Made by a program: the position numbers and the translations under genes. Source: an uncultured Bacteroidales bacterium (GTDB lineage: Bacteria > Bacteroidota > Bacteroidia > Bacteroidales > UBA932). From it: 9,974 bases of DNA. The notes beneath the pieces are model-generated. The model was not told the DNA's origin, ran no database searches, and was given only the letters and a program-made list of their open reading frames with translations. Position 1 is the first letter of the stretch. Every line of letters starts with the position of its first letter. Where the stretch lies: NCBI GenBank assembly GCA_934675095.1, contig CAKUPC010000051.1, positions 1 to 9,974 on the forward strand. The letters are read 5' to 3'. Below are positions 1 through 6,880 of this stretch, one piece after another.

Positions 1-1196
1 ACATCGTGGTGGGCCGTCCCATCACCCAGGCGGAGGACCCCGTGGCCGCCTACCGCCGCTGCGTGGCGGAGTTCGTGGCGACCGGGGCGAACCTCGACAA
101 GGACGGCTATGCCGTGGTCGGGAAGGCTCCGGCAAAGGGCTGGAAGGAGGAAAAGACCTTCGTCTATCGTGTGCATGACGAGCCGGACATGGCCAAGATT
201 GACAATCTCCGCGGATTCGTGGGCAATTTCGGCTACACTCTCGGCAAGGTGGCCGACGGCAAGGAGTTCTCCCGCGAACTGAACGGGCTCTTCAACGCCG
301 CAAAGGACAAGCCTGAGTTCAACGCTATCGAGCTTCTTTCGCTCCGCACGATGGCGAAGGCCCGCTACGACGTGAACAACATCGGTCACTACGGCCTCGC
401 GTTCACCTATTACACCCATTTCACCTCGCCAATCCGCCGCTACCCGGACATGATGGTGCATCGCCTCCTCGCGAACTATCTCGCCGGCGGAAAGAGCGCC
501 GACCGCGAGACCTACGAGACCGCCTGCAAGTACGCCTCCCAGCGTGAGGTGGTCGCCGCCGAGGCCGAGCGCGCAAGCATCAAGTACAAACTTGTCGAGT
601 TCATGCAGGACAAGGTCGGAAACGAGTTCGACGGCCACATCTCGGGTCTCACGGAGTGGGGGATGTATGTGGAGATTGAGCCTACGAAGATTGAGGGAAT
701 GGTCGCCCTGCGTGACATCCGCTCGGACTTCTTCCAGTTCGACGACGAGCACTACACGCTTGTCGGCCGCCGCACGCACAAGGTCTATAATCTCGGCGAC
801 GCCGTCCGCATCCGCGTGAAGAAGGCCAACCAGGACCAGTGCCTGCTCGACTACGAGCTCATCGAGCCGGATGCTCCGGAGCGCCCGTCCCGCGAGCATG
901 ACGATTCCCGCCCCGGCGAGGGCAGAGGTGGCTCCCGGAGGGGCGGCTCCCGCGAAGGCGGCCGCAGGTCTGAAGGCGAGTCCGGCTCCCATGGCGGCGG
1001 TCATCGCTCACGCAAGGGCGGGAAATCCGGCAGGGGAAACAGCGGTTCCGGCCGTCAGAACCCGGACAAGGGCAAGCCGTCAAAGGACAGCGCCAAGCCG
1101 TCGGTGAAGGAGTCCGCAAATTCTGGAAAAAACTCATCCAAAGGCAGGCGGCATTCCGGGAAGCCGTCCCGCAAGCCGAAGGCTCAGAACTCGTAG
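1..1196 (+). CDS. rnr: Ribonuclease R, C-terminal part (5' end outside window)
   Basis: 3'-to-5' exoribonuclease of the RNase II/RNB family, a cytoplasmic enzyme that degrades structured RNA. The reading frame is open from the first base, so the true start lies upstream. Visible parts are the end of the RNB catalytic domain, including the family signature around HYGLAF...HFTSPIRRYPDMMVHRLL (about 384-470), then an S1 RNA-binding domain (about 615-870, with GHISGLTEWGMYVEI), then a tail of about 105 residues very rich in Ser, Gly, Arg and Lys (about 880-1193). The cold-shock domains and the catalytic aspartates lie upstream and cannot be judged. The stop is TAG at 1194-1196. The first 20 or so visible residues fit the family poorly: the usual (E)E-x-M-x-L-A-N stretch before VAEFV is absent. 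The family call is secure; the state of the 5' part is not. Confidence 0.95.
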   Translation, partial: IVVGRPITQAEDPVAAYRRCVAEFVATGANLDKDGYAVVGKAPAKGWKEEKTFVYRVHDEPDMAKIDNLRGFVGNFGYTLGKVADGKEFSRELNGLFNAAKDKPEFNAIELLSLRTMAKARYDVNNIGHYGLAFTYYTHFTSPIRRYPDMMVHRLLANYLAGGKSADRETYETACKYASQREVVAAEAERASIKYKLVEFMQDKVGNEFDGHISGLTEWGMYVEIEPTKIEGMVALRDIRSDFFQFDDEHYTLVGRRTHKVYNLGDAVRIRVKKANQDQCLLDYELIEPDAPERPSREHDDSRPGEGRGGSRRGGSREGGRRSEGESGSHGGGHRSRKGGKSGRGNSGSGRQNPDKGKPSKDSAKPSVKESANSGKNSSKGRRHSGKPSRKPKAQNS

Positions 1197-1218
1197 CCGA
1201 GGGATTCCGCGACTGGAA

Positions 1219-1235
1219 GAATATTTCCGATATTC
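1219..1235. repeat. Short inverted repeat downstream of rnr
   Basis: GAATAT (1219-1224) and ATATTC (1230-1235) form a perfect 6 bp stem with a 5 nt loop, 23 bases after the rnr stop. A GTTTC run follows. It is AT-rich and has no long T tract, so it would be a weak terminator at best. It may be chance. Confidence 0.25.
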
Positions 1236-1289
1236 GTTTCTGAAAAGACTATCGCATCCCGCCCGGCGAACCAATAGCGTCCGAACAGA

Positions 1290-1487
1290 ATGAAATTTAG
1301 CCATTATATGTATGAGAGGGTGCTGGGATGTCTCCGTGCCGACAGACGCATATCGGCGGCGGGAATCGCAGCGGATCTTGGCGTCAGTGCCAGACAGGTG
1401 GAGAGAATACTTTCCGATTTGAAAGAGAATGGGATAATCCGTCGTGTCGGGGCCAACAGAAACGGCTATTGGGAGGTGCTGGACTGA
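1290..1487 (+). CDS. Small winged helix-turn-helix protein (possible remnant of a larger AlbA/AAA_4-type regulator)
   Basis: A 65-residue protein that is almost entirely one winged-helix DNA-binding domain. Helix 1 is YMYERVLGCLRAD, the HTH is ISAAGIAADLGVSARQVERILSDLKENG, and the wing is IIRRVGANRNGYWEVLD. The closing pattern LKENGIIRRVG...GYWEVL is typical of the C-terminal wHTH of Bacteroidota proteins with an N-terminal AlbA_2/Schlafen-like (AAA_4, once called RecG-like) domain, which are normally several hundred residues long. That N-terminal part is absent here. An in-frame TAG sits at 1275-1277, so the frame cannot extend upstream, and only 93 bases separate it from rnr. No clear Shine-Dalgarno sequence precedes ATG 1290, which is usual in this phylum. 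Two readings remain: a genuine mini-regulator, or the surviving 3' end of a deleted gene. DNA binding is inferred from the fold only. Confidence 0.6.
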   Translation: MKFSHYMYERVLGCLRADRRISAAGIAADLGVSARQVERILSDLKENGIIRRVGANRNGYWEVLD

Positions 1488-1639
1488 AGGGATATTCGGA
1501 GAAAGTTCAAAGGACATACAGCGTATCAGAAAGTAACACTTTTAGCGGGGAGGCGGAGCGGGAAATCCGGGCGATGAAATGTGGGTTTAATGTTATTTAA
1601 CCGAGATTTTGAAGAAAATTGCAGCTTTTTCAAAAATTT

Positions 1640-1668
1640 TTATTTCTCGTTGTTAAAACGAAAAATAA
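1640..1668. repeat. 12 bp imperfect inverted repeat (AT-rich hairpin)
   Basis: TTATTTCTCGTT (1640-1651) and AACGAAAAATAA (1657-1668) are complementary at 11 of 12 positions, with a 5 nt loop GTTAA. The single mismatch is C1646 against A1662. It could be a transcript hairpin ending the upstream genes or a protein-binding site. It lacks the GC stem and T tract of a standard intrinsic terminator. Confidence 0.45.
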
Positions 1669-1774
1669 TGTCAAATTGTTATTTTTTATCGAATTTACAT
1701 AATAAATTAAAAGCAATTTATTTCTTAAAGTATTCGCGCCCTTGGTTAAACGGCTGTCAGACAACCCAAAAAGA

Positions 1775-1806
1775 TTTGGATTTGTGAAATTTAATCACAA
1801 ACTTTG
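1775..1806 (+). promoter_or_regulatory. Candidate Bacteroidota promoter P1 for the susC-like operon
   Basis: TTTG at 1775-1778, then 20 bases, then AAACTTTG at 1799-1806. The Bacteroides primary sigma factor (sigma-ABfr) recognises TTTG near -33 and TAnnTTTG near -7, so only the first base of the -7 element differs. Start of transcription would be around 1811-1814, giving a leader of about 150 bases before ATG 1962. The call is by motif only. An operator-like palindrome fills the spacer. Confidence 0.4.
1781..1801. promoter_or_regulatory. Operator-like palindrome between the P1 promoter elements
   Basis: TTTGTGA (1781-1787) and TCACAAA (1795-1801) are perfect inverted 7-mers around a 7-base spacer AATTTAA. 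The site lies between the putative -33 and -7 elements and overlaps the latter by 3 bases. The TGTGA/TCACA core is like CRP/FNR-family sites, but those usually have a 6-base spacer, so the regulator family is not settled. Its position would suit a repressor. A second small inverted repeat, CCAAA/TTTGG (1766-1770, 1775-1779), touches its left side. Confidence 0.45.
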
Positions 1807-1827
1807 CAATTCGCACGCACAATAAAA

Positions 1828-1866
1828 CGCCCGTTTTTTAGTGCACGGTTTCGGGGCATACGGGCG
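1828..1866. repeat. GC-rich inverted repeat in the susC-like leader
   Basis: CGCCCGT (1828-1834) and ACGGGCG (1860-1866) are perfectly complementary with 25 bases between them. If transcription starts at P1, this would fold in the leader RNA about 100 bases before the start codon. It could be a regulatory leader stem or chance in a locally GC-rich patch. Confidence 0.35.
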
Positions 1867-1895
1867 GAGGCGCGCGGAGCAGTAGTGAATGTGAA

Positions 1896-1927
1896 AAATC
1901 GCATGATGATAAATGTTGAAATCGCAT
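1896..1927. repeat. 9 bp direct repeat AAATCGCAT, two copies 23 bp apart
   Basis: AAATCGCAT occurs at 1896-1904 and 1919-1927. The start-to-start distance of 23 bp is about two helical turns, so a protein could meet both on the same DNA face. The second copy lies inside the spacer of candidate promoter P2. Confidence 0.4.
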
Positions 1928-1946
1928 CAAAGGTATTATATGTTTA
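1915..1946 (+). promoter_or_regulatory. Candidate promoter P2 close to the susC-like start
   Basis: GTTG at 1915-1918, a 20-base spacer, then TATGTTTA at 1939-1946. Each element has one mismatch to TTTG / TAnnTTTG. Transcription would begin around 1951-1954, leaving under 12 bases of leader, which is short and argues against it. It is an alternative to P1. Confidence 0.25.
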
Positions 1947-1961
1947 ATTAAATTTTTGCTT

Positions 1962-4900
1962 ATGAAAAAAGTCTTTCTTTTTTTCGTGGCCATCATGATG
2001 TCCGCCGGACTTGCCCTCGCGCAGAACAGGGAGATTTCCGGCAAGGTCACCGACGCCTCCACAGGCGAAGGCATCCCTTTCGCATCAGTTCAGGTCAAAG
2101 GCACAATGATTGGCACATCGGCTGATGCCGACGGTAATTACAGCATCAGAGTTAAGGCAGGAGAGGATGTGCTCGTATTCATCTCCGTCGGCTACAAGCA
2201 GGTCGAGACAGCGGCCGCCGGCAGGAGCATCGTCAATGTGGAGCTTCCCGTTGACGCCACCGCCCTCGACGAGACCATCGTCGTCGCGTTCGGTACCTCG
2301 ACCAAGGAGTCATTCACCGGTTCGGCGACGGTCGTGAAGTCATCCGACATCGCCAAGGTGCAGTCGTCTGACGCGACCCGCGCACTCGAAGGAGTCGTCG
2401 CCGGCGTGCAGATGACCACGTCTTCCGGAACTCTCGGAACCTCTCCGAGCATACGAATCCGAGGAACATCCTCAATCAGCGCGGGTTCTTCTCCGCTTTT
2501 CGTGGTTGATGGCGTACCTTATTCGGGAGACCTCAACAACATCAACTCGGCCGACATCGAGTCCATGACCGTCCTCAAGGACGCTGCTTCCAATGCCCTC
2601 TACGGTGCCCGCGGAGCCAACGGCGTCATCATGATTACGACCAAGAAGGCAAAGGCCGGGGAGGCTGTGGTGAACATTGACGCAAAGTGGGGATGGAACA
2701 CCAAGGCTCTTAAATATTACGACTACATCACCGACCCGGCGCAGTACTACGAGACCCACTATGCAGCCCTCTACAACAGCTATGTGTCAGCTGGTTCAAG
2801 TGCCGGCGACGCTTGGCTGAAGGCCAATTCCGTATTGACCGGCGCTCAGGGTGACGGCGGTCTTGAGTATATGGTCTATACCGTTCCGGAGGGGCAGTCG
2901 TTCATCGGAACAAACGGACGAATCAATCCTAACGCGACTCTCGGCCGTATCGTGAATTACGAGGGCACCGACTACTGGATCCAGCCTGACAACTGGATGG
3001 ATGCCGCCTACCATTCTTCCCTGAGGCAGGAATACAACATCAGTGTGTCGGGAACCACCGGCAAGGCTTCGATTCTCGCTTCCGCCGGCTACCTAAAGAA
3101 CTATGGTATCATAGACAGCGCGAACATGACGAGGTACACCGCCCGTCTCAAGGCTGACTATCAGGCGAAGAAATGGCTTAAGGTAGGAGGAAATGCAGCA
3201 TATACTAAGTTCAACTACACAAACGCCAACTCCGACGAGGGCGAGTCCAGCACCGGAAACGTCTTCGCGAATGCCACGGCTGTGGCTCCTATCTACCCGC
3301 TGTATGTGAGGAACGCCAACAAGCAGGTTATGTATGACTCCTACGGTCACAAAATGTACGACTACGGTAACGGCATGAACGCCGGTCTTACCCGTCCGAC
3401 ATTCAACGGAGCCAACGCGCTTGCCGCGCTCAACCTTGACAGGGCATACTCCGAGGGCAACGCCGTGAACGGGACTGCGTTCGCCGACATCACTTTCCTC
3501 AGGGACTTCAAGTTCTCCCTCAACGGGGGATTCGGACTTCAGGAGGTCAGGGCGACGAATATGGCCAACAAGTACTACGGTCAGTTCGCCGAGGACGGAG
3601 GATATGTCGACAAGTCTCACGGCCGCACGCTCTACTACAACCTCCAGCAGCTGCTTTCATGGAACAGGGCGTTCGGCGACCACAATGTGAACGTGCTCCT
3701 CGGACATGAGAACTTTGTACAGAACGGTTATTCGCTGTCGGCGACCAAGTCCAATGTCTTTGATATGTCAAACGACGAGCTCAACGGGGCTGTCGTGGAT
3801 TCAAAGTCTGCCGCTTCGTCACGCAGCACCTATATGAACGAGGGCTATTTTGTCCGCGCCCAGTATGACTACGCCAACAGGGTTTTCGCGAGCGCGTCAT
3901 ACCGTCGCGACGCTTCCTCGAGGTTCCATCCTGACTACCGATGGGGTAACTTCTGGTCTGCCAGCGCGGCATGGCTCATCAACCATGAGTCCTGGTTCCA
4001 TGCTTCATGGGTGGATATGCTCAAGCTCAAGGCTTCCATCGGCTCGCAGGGCAACGACAACATCGGGAACTATCTCTATGTCGATACCTATTCCATCGTG
4101 AACGACAACAACAATGGAATTGCGACGATTTTCGGCACCAAGGGAACTAAGGACATCACTTGGGAGACGAACACCAACTTCAACACCGGAGTGGATTTCG
4201 AGTTCTTCGGCAACCATCTTTCCGGAACCGTCGAATATTTCTACAGGAAGACGTCTGATATGCTCTATTATTTCACCGTTCCTGCATCTCTCGGATATGG
4301 CGGATACTATGACAACGTCGGTGACATGAGAAACCAGGGCGTCGAGATTTCGCTCTACGGAACTCCCGTCCAGACAAAGAATTTCAGATGGGATGTATAT
4401 GCGAACGCTACGCACTACACGAACAAGGTGACATACATTCCTGATGAGAAGAAAACCCGTACAATAGAGGGATTCAGCGGGTATGCCAACGGCAACAAGT
4501 TCGTCGGCGAGGGCCTGCCTCTCTACACTTTCTATATGCCGAAATATGCGGGGGTAGATAAGGCCACCGGTGAGGCTCTCTGGTACAAGGACGTGAAGGA
4601 CGAGCAGGGTAATGTGACGGGTCGTGAGACTACGAACACTTATTCTCTGGCGACGAACTATCTCTGCGACGACCCTACTCCGAAGCTATACGGAGGTTTC
4701 GGAACGAGTTTCGAGTTCTTTGGGGTTGACATTTCCGTGTCGTTCACATATTCCCTCGGAGGGCTTACTTATGATTCCGGATATGCCTCCCTTATGGCCA
4801 GCCCTGTAGCCGACAACACAGGTGGAAATTTCCACAAGGACATTCTCAAGGCATGGACTCCGGAGAATACTGACACGGACATTCCGAGATTCCAGCTCGG

Positions 4901-5171
4901 CGACCAGTACAACTCGTCCTCGTCAGACCGTTTCCTTGTTCCGGCAAGTTATCTGAACTTCCAGAATGCTCAGGTCGGCTACACCCTGCCGTCTAAGATT
5001 ACGCAGAAGATTAAGGTCAGCAAGCTCCGCTTCTACCTCACCTGTGACAACATCTGGTACTGTTCATACAGGCAGGGCCTTGACCCTCGCTACAGTTTCA
5101 GCGGAAGCACCAACGACTCGGTCAACTCTCCGGTAAGGACGCTTTCCGGCGGTATAAACATCACATTCTAA
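1962..5171 (+). CDS. SusC/RagA-family TonB-dependent outer-membrane transporter
   Basis: A 1069-residue outer-membrane importer of normal family length, energised through TonB-ExbBD. In order: signal peptide (residues 1-20, ending LALA before QN); CarboxypepD_reg-like N-terminal domain (about 25-100, from ISGKVTD); the linker LDETIVVAFG (from residue 102) typical of SusC proteins; plug domain (about 115-232) with SIRIRGTSS, PLFVVDGVPY and the signature GARGANGVIMITTKKA (from residue 215); then the beta-barrel, with the conserved YRRDASSRF and RWGNFWSASAAW stretch, ending in the aromatic ITF. ATG 1962 is chosen because it starts directly at MKKVFLFF; the in-frame TTG at 1956 adds two residues without merit. 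It is the first gene of a susC-susD-lipoprotein operon, 6 bases from the next start. The substrate cannot be read from the sequence; glycan or peptide are both possible. Confidence 0.96.
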   Translation: MKKVFLFFVAIMMSAGLALAQNREISGKVTDASTGEGIPFASVQVKGTMIGTSADADGNYSIRVKAGEDVLVFISVGYKQVETAAAGRSIVNVELPVDATALDETIVVAFGTSTKESFTGSATVVKSSDIAKVQSSDATRALEGVVAGVQMTTSSGTLGTSPSIRIRGTSSISAGSSPLFVVDGVPYSGDLNNINSADIESMTVLKDAASNALYGARGANGVIMITTKKAKAGEAVVNIDAKWGWNTKALKYYDYITDPAQYYETHYAALYNSYVSAGSSAGDAWLKANSVLTGAQGDGGLEYMVYTVPEGQSFIGTNGRINPNATLGRIVNYEGTDYWIQPDNWMDAAYHSSLRQEYNISVSGTTGKASILASAGYLKNYGIIDSANMTRYTARLKADYQAKKWLKVGGNAAYTKFNYTNANSDEGESSTGNVFANATAVAPIYPLYVRNANKQVMYDSYGHKMYDYGNGMNAGLTRPTFNGANALAALNLDRAYSEGNAVNGTAFADITFLRDFKFSLNGGFGLQEVRATNMANKYYGQFAEDGGYVDKSHGRTLYYNLQQLLSWNRAFGDHNVNVLLGHENFVQNGYSLSATKSNVFDMSNDELNGAVVDSKSAASSRSTYMNEGYFVRAQYDYANRVFASASYRRDASSRFHPDYRWGNFWSASAAWLINHESWFHASWVDMLKLKASIGSQGNDNIGNYLYVDTYSIVNDNNNGIATIFGTKGTKDITWETNTNFNTGVDFEFFGNHLSGTVEYFYRKTSDMLYYFTVPASLGYGGYYDNVGDMRNQGVEISLYGTPVQTKNFRWDVYANATHYTNKVTYIPDEKKTRTIEGFSGYANGNKFVGEGLPLYTFYMPKYAGVDKATGEALWYKDVKDEQGNVTGRETTNTYSLATNYLCDDPTPKLYGGFGTSFEFFGVDISVSFTYSLGGLTYDSGYASLMASPVADNTGGNFHKDILKAWTPENTDTDIPRFQLGDQYNSSSSDRFLVPASYLNFQNAQVGYTLPSKITQKIKVSKLRFYLTCDNIWYCSYRQGLDPRYSFSGSTNDSVNSPVRTLSGGINITF

Positions 5172-5177
5172 AAGACA

Positions 5178-6848
5178 ATGACAATGAAAAGGAATATATT
5201 AGGATTGTTTGTTATCGTGGCATTTGCCCTGTCGGCGTCTTCATGCATCAAGGAGACGTTTCCTGTGGGAAGCACTGTCACCGATGACCAGATTCAGAAA
5301 AGCGACGACCCGCTTGCCGTAAAGCTCGGTGCTCTCACGGCCTCGCTTCACAGGCACAGCGCTGCCGGCTATGTCAGCCTTTACGATACTCACATAGACT
5401 TCGGAATGCCGACGATTCATATGCTGACCGAGTGCATGCTTGAAGACTTCATCTACTGCGGCTCGTCTTCATGGTGGTTCACATATTGGCTTTCCAACCG
5501 GTATCAGGGCTCTGACTACTGGATGTGCTCCTACTACTGGGACTGCTACTACTCGTGGATTTTTGCCGCCAACAACATCATCGCGTCAATCGATGATCCC
5601 GAGAAGCTTGACGCCTCGACGCTGATTTCACTCGGACAGGCATATGCCTACAGGGCGTCTTTCTATCTCGACCTTGCGCGTCTCTATGAGGCGAAGCCGG
5701 TCAAGGAGGCAAACTACAAGAACTACACTATTCCCGAGGATGTCTATGGGCTCACTGTTCCTATCGTGACAGAGAAGACCACTGAGAAAGAAGCCATGAA
5801 CAACAAGCGTGTGCCGAGAAAGGAGATGTACGATTTCATACTCAGCGACCTCGAGAAGGCGGAGAAGTACATCGACGGATATGAGGGTTCCGCTCTTGAA
5901 CCCGGCGCCGCGATGGTCGATGGACTCCTCGCGCGGACATGGCTGGAACTCGGCTATGTTTCCGACACCGAATTTGACAATGATGCCTTCAAGAAGGCTC
6001 AGGACTATGCTGAAAAGGCTATTGCGAAGAGCGGCAAGACTCCTCTTACGCAGAACGAGTGGGAAGATTCCGCAAACGGCTTCAACTCAGCGTCTTCGCA
6101 GAACTCATGGATTTGGGGTATTCCTGTCGTGAGCGAGTCCGTAGGAAATCTCACCTCCTTCAATGCCTGGATTTCGAGCGAGGCAACATGGGGCTATGGC
6201 TACTACGCGCAGTTCGGCGCCGGCAAGTCTCTCTATGACAACATTGCTGACAACGACTTCCGCAAACACTCGTTCATCGATCCGAAGAAGTCGGAGTACT
6301 ACGACTACAAGATTGCCGGCAGTTCAGATCAGATTGCCGCGTTCTATAAGCGAATAAAGAGCTATGCCAACATAAAGTTCCGCGCAAAGTACGGCGAGAT
6401 TGACAACTATGTGACGGGCGGCGTAGGTGATTACCCGATGATGAGGGTTGAGGAAATGTATTTCATCAAGATGGAGGCTCTCGCCCGCCAGCACAACCTT
6501 ACGGCGGCCAATGAGGCTCTGACGGAATTCATGAGCCACCGTATCACCGACGGTTCCTACGAAAGCGCTGCGGCGACAGAGAAGGCGTTCATCAAGGAAA
6601 TGCTTCTTCAGAAAAGGGCAGAGTTCTGGGGCGAGGGTGTGCTGTATTTTGACTACAAGCGTCTGAATCAGGGTATCACACGCGGATATACGGGAACGAA
6701 TTTCCCTGCAACCATGAGGTTCAACACCTCCGGACGTTCGCCTGAGTGGAACATCGTGATTACCCGAGGCGAGTTCCAGGCCAACACCGGCATTACCCCG
6801 GAACTGAACAACCCGGATCCGTCTCAGGTGATTCCATTGTGGGAGTAG
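5178..6848 (+). CDS. SusD/RagB-family outer-membrane lipoprotein
   Basis: A 556-residue substrate-binding lipoprotein that forms the lid of the SusC transporter on the cell surface. The signal peptide (residues 1-22) ends in SASS before lipid-anchored Cys23. Family marks are the helical TPR-like region (SLGQAYAYRASFYLDLARLY, about 149-168), YDFILSDLEKAEKYI (about 218-232), the late RAEFWGEGVLYFDYKRLNQG block (about 480-500), which matches the conserved R-x-E-F-x-GE-x-x-x-x-D-x-x-R motif, and a Pro/Asn-rich C terminus. Residues 96-129 are unusually aromatic, with about 15 Trp/Tyr/Phe in 34 and two Cys. ATG 5178 and ATG 5184 are both possible; the upstream one is given. It follows susC by 6 bases and precedes the third operon gene by 32. 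Confidence 0.95.
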   Translation: MTMKRNILGLFVIVAFALSASSCIKETFPVGSTVTDDQIQKSDDPLAVKLGALTASLHRHSAAGYVSLYDTHIDFGMPTIHMLTECMLEDFIYCGSSSWWFTYWLSNRYQGSDYWMCSYYWDCYYSWIFAANNIIASIDDPEKLDASTLISLGQAYAYRASFYLDLARLYEAKPVKEANYKNYTIPEDVYGLTVPIVTEKTTEKEAMNNKRVPRKEMYDFILSDLEKAEKYIDGYEGSALEPGAAMVDGLLARTWLELGYVSDTEFDNDAFKKAQDYAEKAIAKSGKTPLTQNEWEDSANGFNSASSQNSWIWGIPVVSESVGNLTSFNAWISSEATWGYGYYAQFGAGKSLYDNIADNDFRKHSFIDPKKSEYYDYKIAGSSDQIAAFYKRIKSYANIKFRAKYGEIDNYVTGGVGDYPMMRVEEMYFIKMEALARQHNLTAANEALTEFMSHRITDGSYESAAATEKAFIKEMLLQKRAEFWGEGVLYFDYKRLNQGITRGYTGTNFPATMRFNTSGRSPEWNIVITRGEFQANTGITPELNNPDPSQVIPLWE

Positions 6849-6880
6849 TAGTTGTTTTACATTAAAATGAAAGGATTATT

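Larger units (their letters stand above)
1488..1961. other. Noncoding AT-rich regulatory gap upstream of the susC-like operon
   Basis: A 474-base gap. The first 100 bases are of mixed composition and show nothing recognisable. About 1600-1740 is strongly AT-rich, with an 11-of-12 hairpin (1640-1668) and three copies of AATTTA/TAAATT (1692-1697, 1703-1708, 1715-1720). From 1762 on there are promoter-like elements, an operator-like palindrome, a GC-rich inverted repeat and a 9 bp direct repeat, each listed separately. I see no tRNA, rRNA, CRISPR or transposon end. The one open frame (1581-1787) is low-complexity Phe/Leu/Asn/Lys-rich and does not look like a protein gene. Confidence 0.7.

Noticed and set aside
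1134..1517. A 127-codon minus-strand frame covering the wHTH gene
   Set aside because: It overlaps both the rnr tail and the wHTH gene, and the + strand frame gives a clear wHTH domain while this one gives nothing recognisable.
1692..1720. Three AATTTA/TAAATT motifs as a tandem binding array
   Set aside because: Hexamers made only of A and T are expected often in this AT-rich stretch, and the spacings (5 and 6 bases) are not supported by longer flanking matches.
1581..1787. A 68-codon + strand frame in the AT-rich gap
   Set aside because: Composition is dominated by Phe, Leu, Asn and Lys, as expected from random AT-rich DNA, and it runs into the promoter region.
1738..1800. A tRNA-like TTGGTTAAACGG (D-loop-like) stretch in the gap, possibly a tRNA fragment or attachment site
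   Set aside because: There is no T-arm GGTTCGA-type sequence, no matching acceptor strand and no CCA end; the resemblance is limited to about 12 bases.
1956..1961. In-frame TTG start for the SusC-like protein two codons upstream
   Set aside because: ATG 1962 gives a standard signal peptide starting MKK; the TTG adds only Met-Leu and has no ribosome-binding support.
3093..3620. A 175-codon open frame on the minus strand inside the SusC-like gene
   Set aside because: Antisense to the barrel-coding region, Val/Gly-rich with no domain or signal; a shadow of the real frame.
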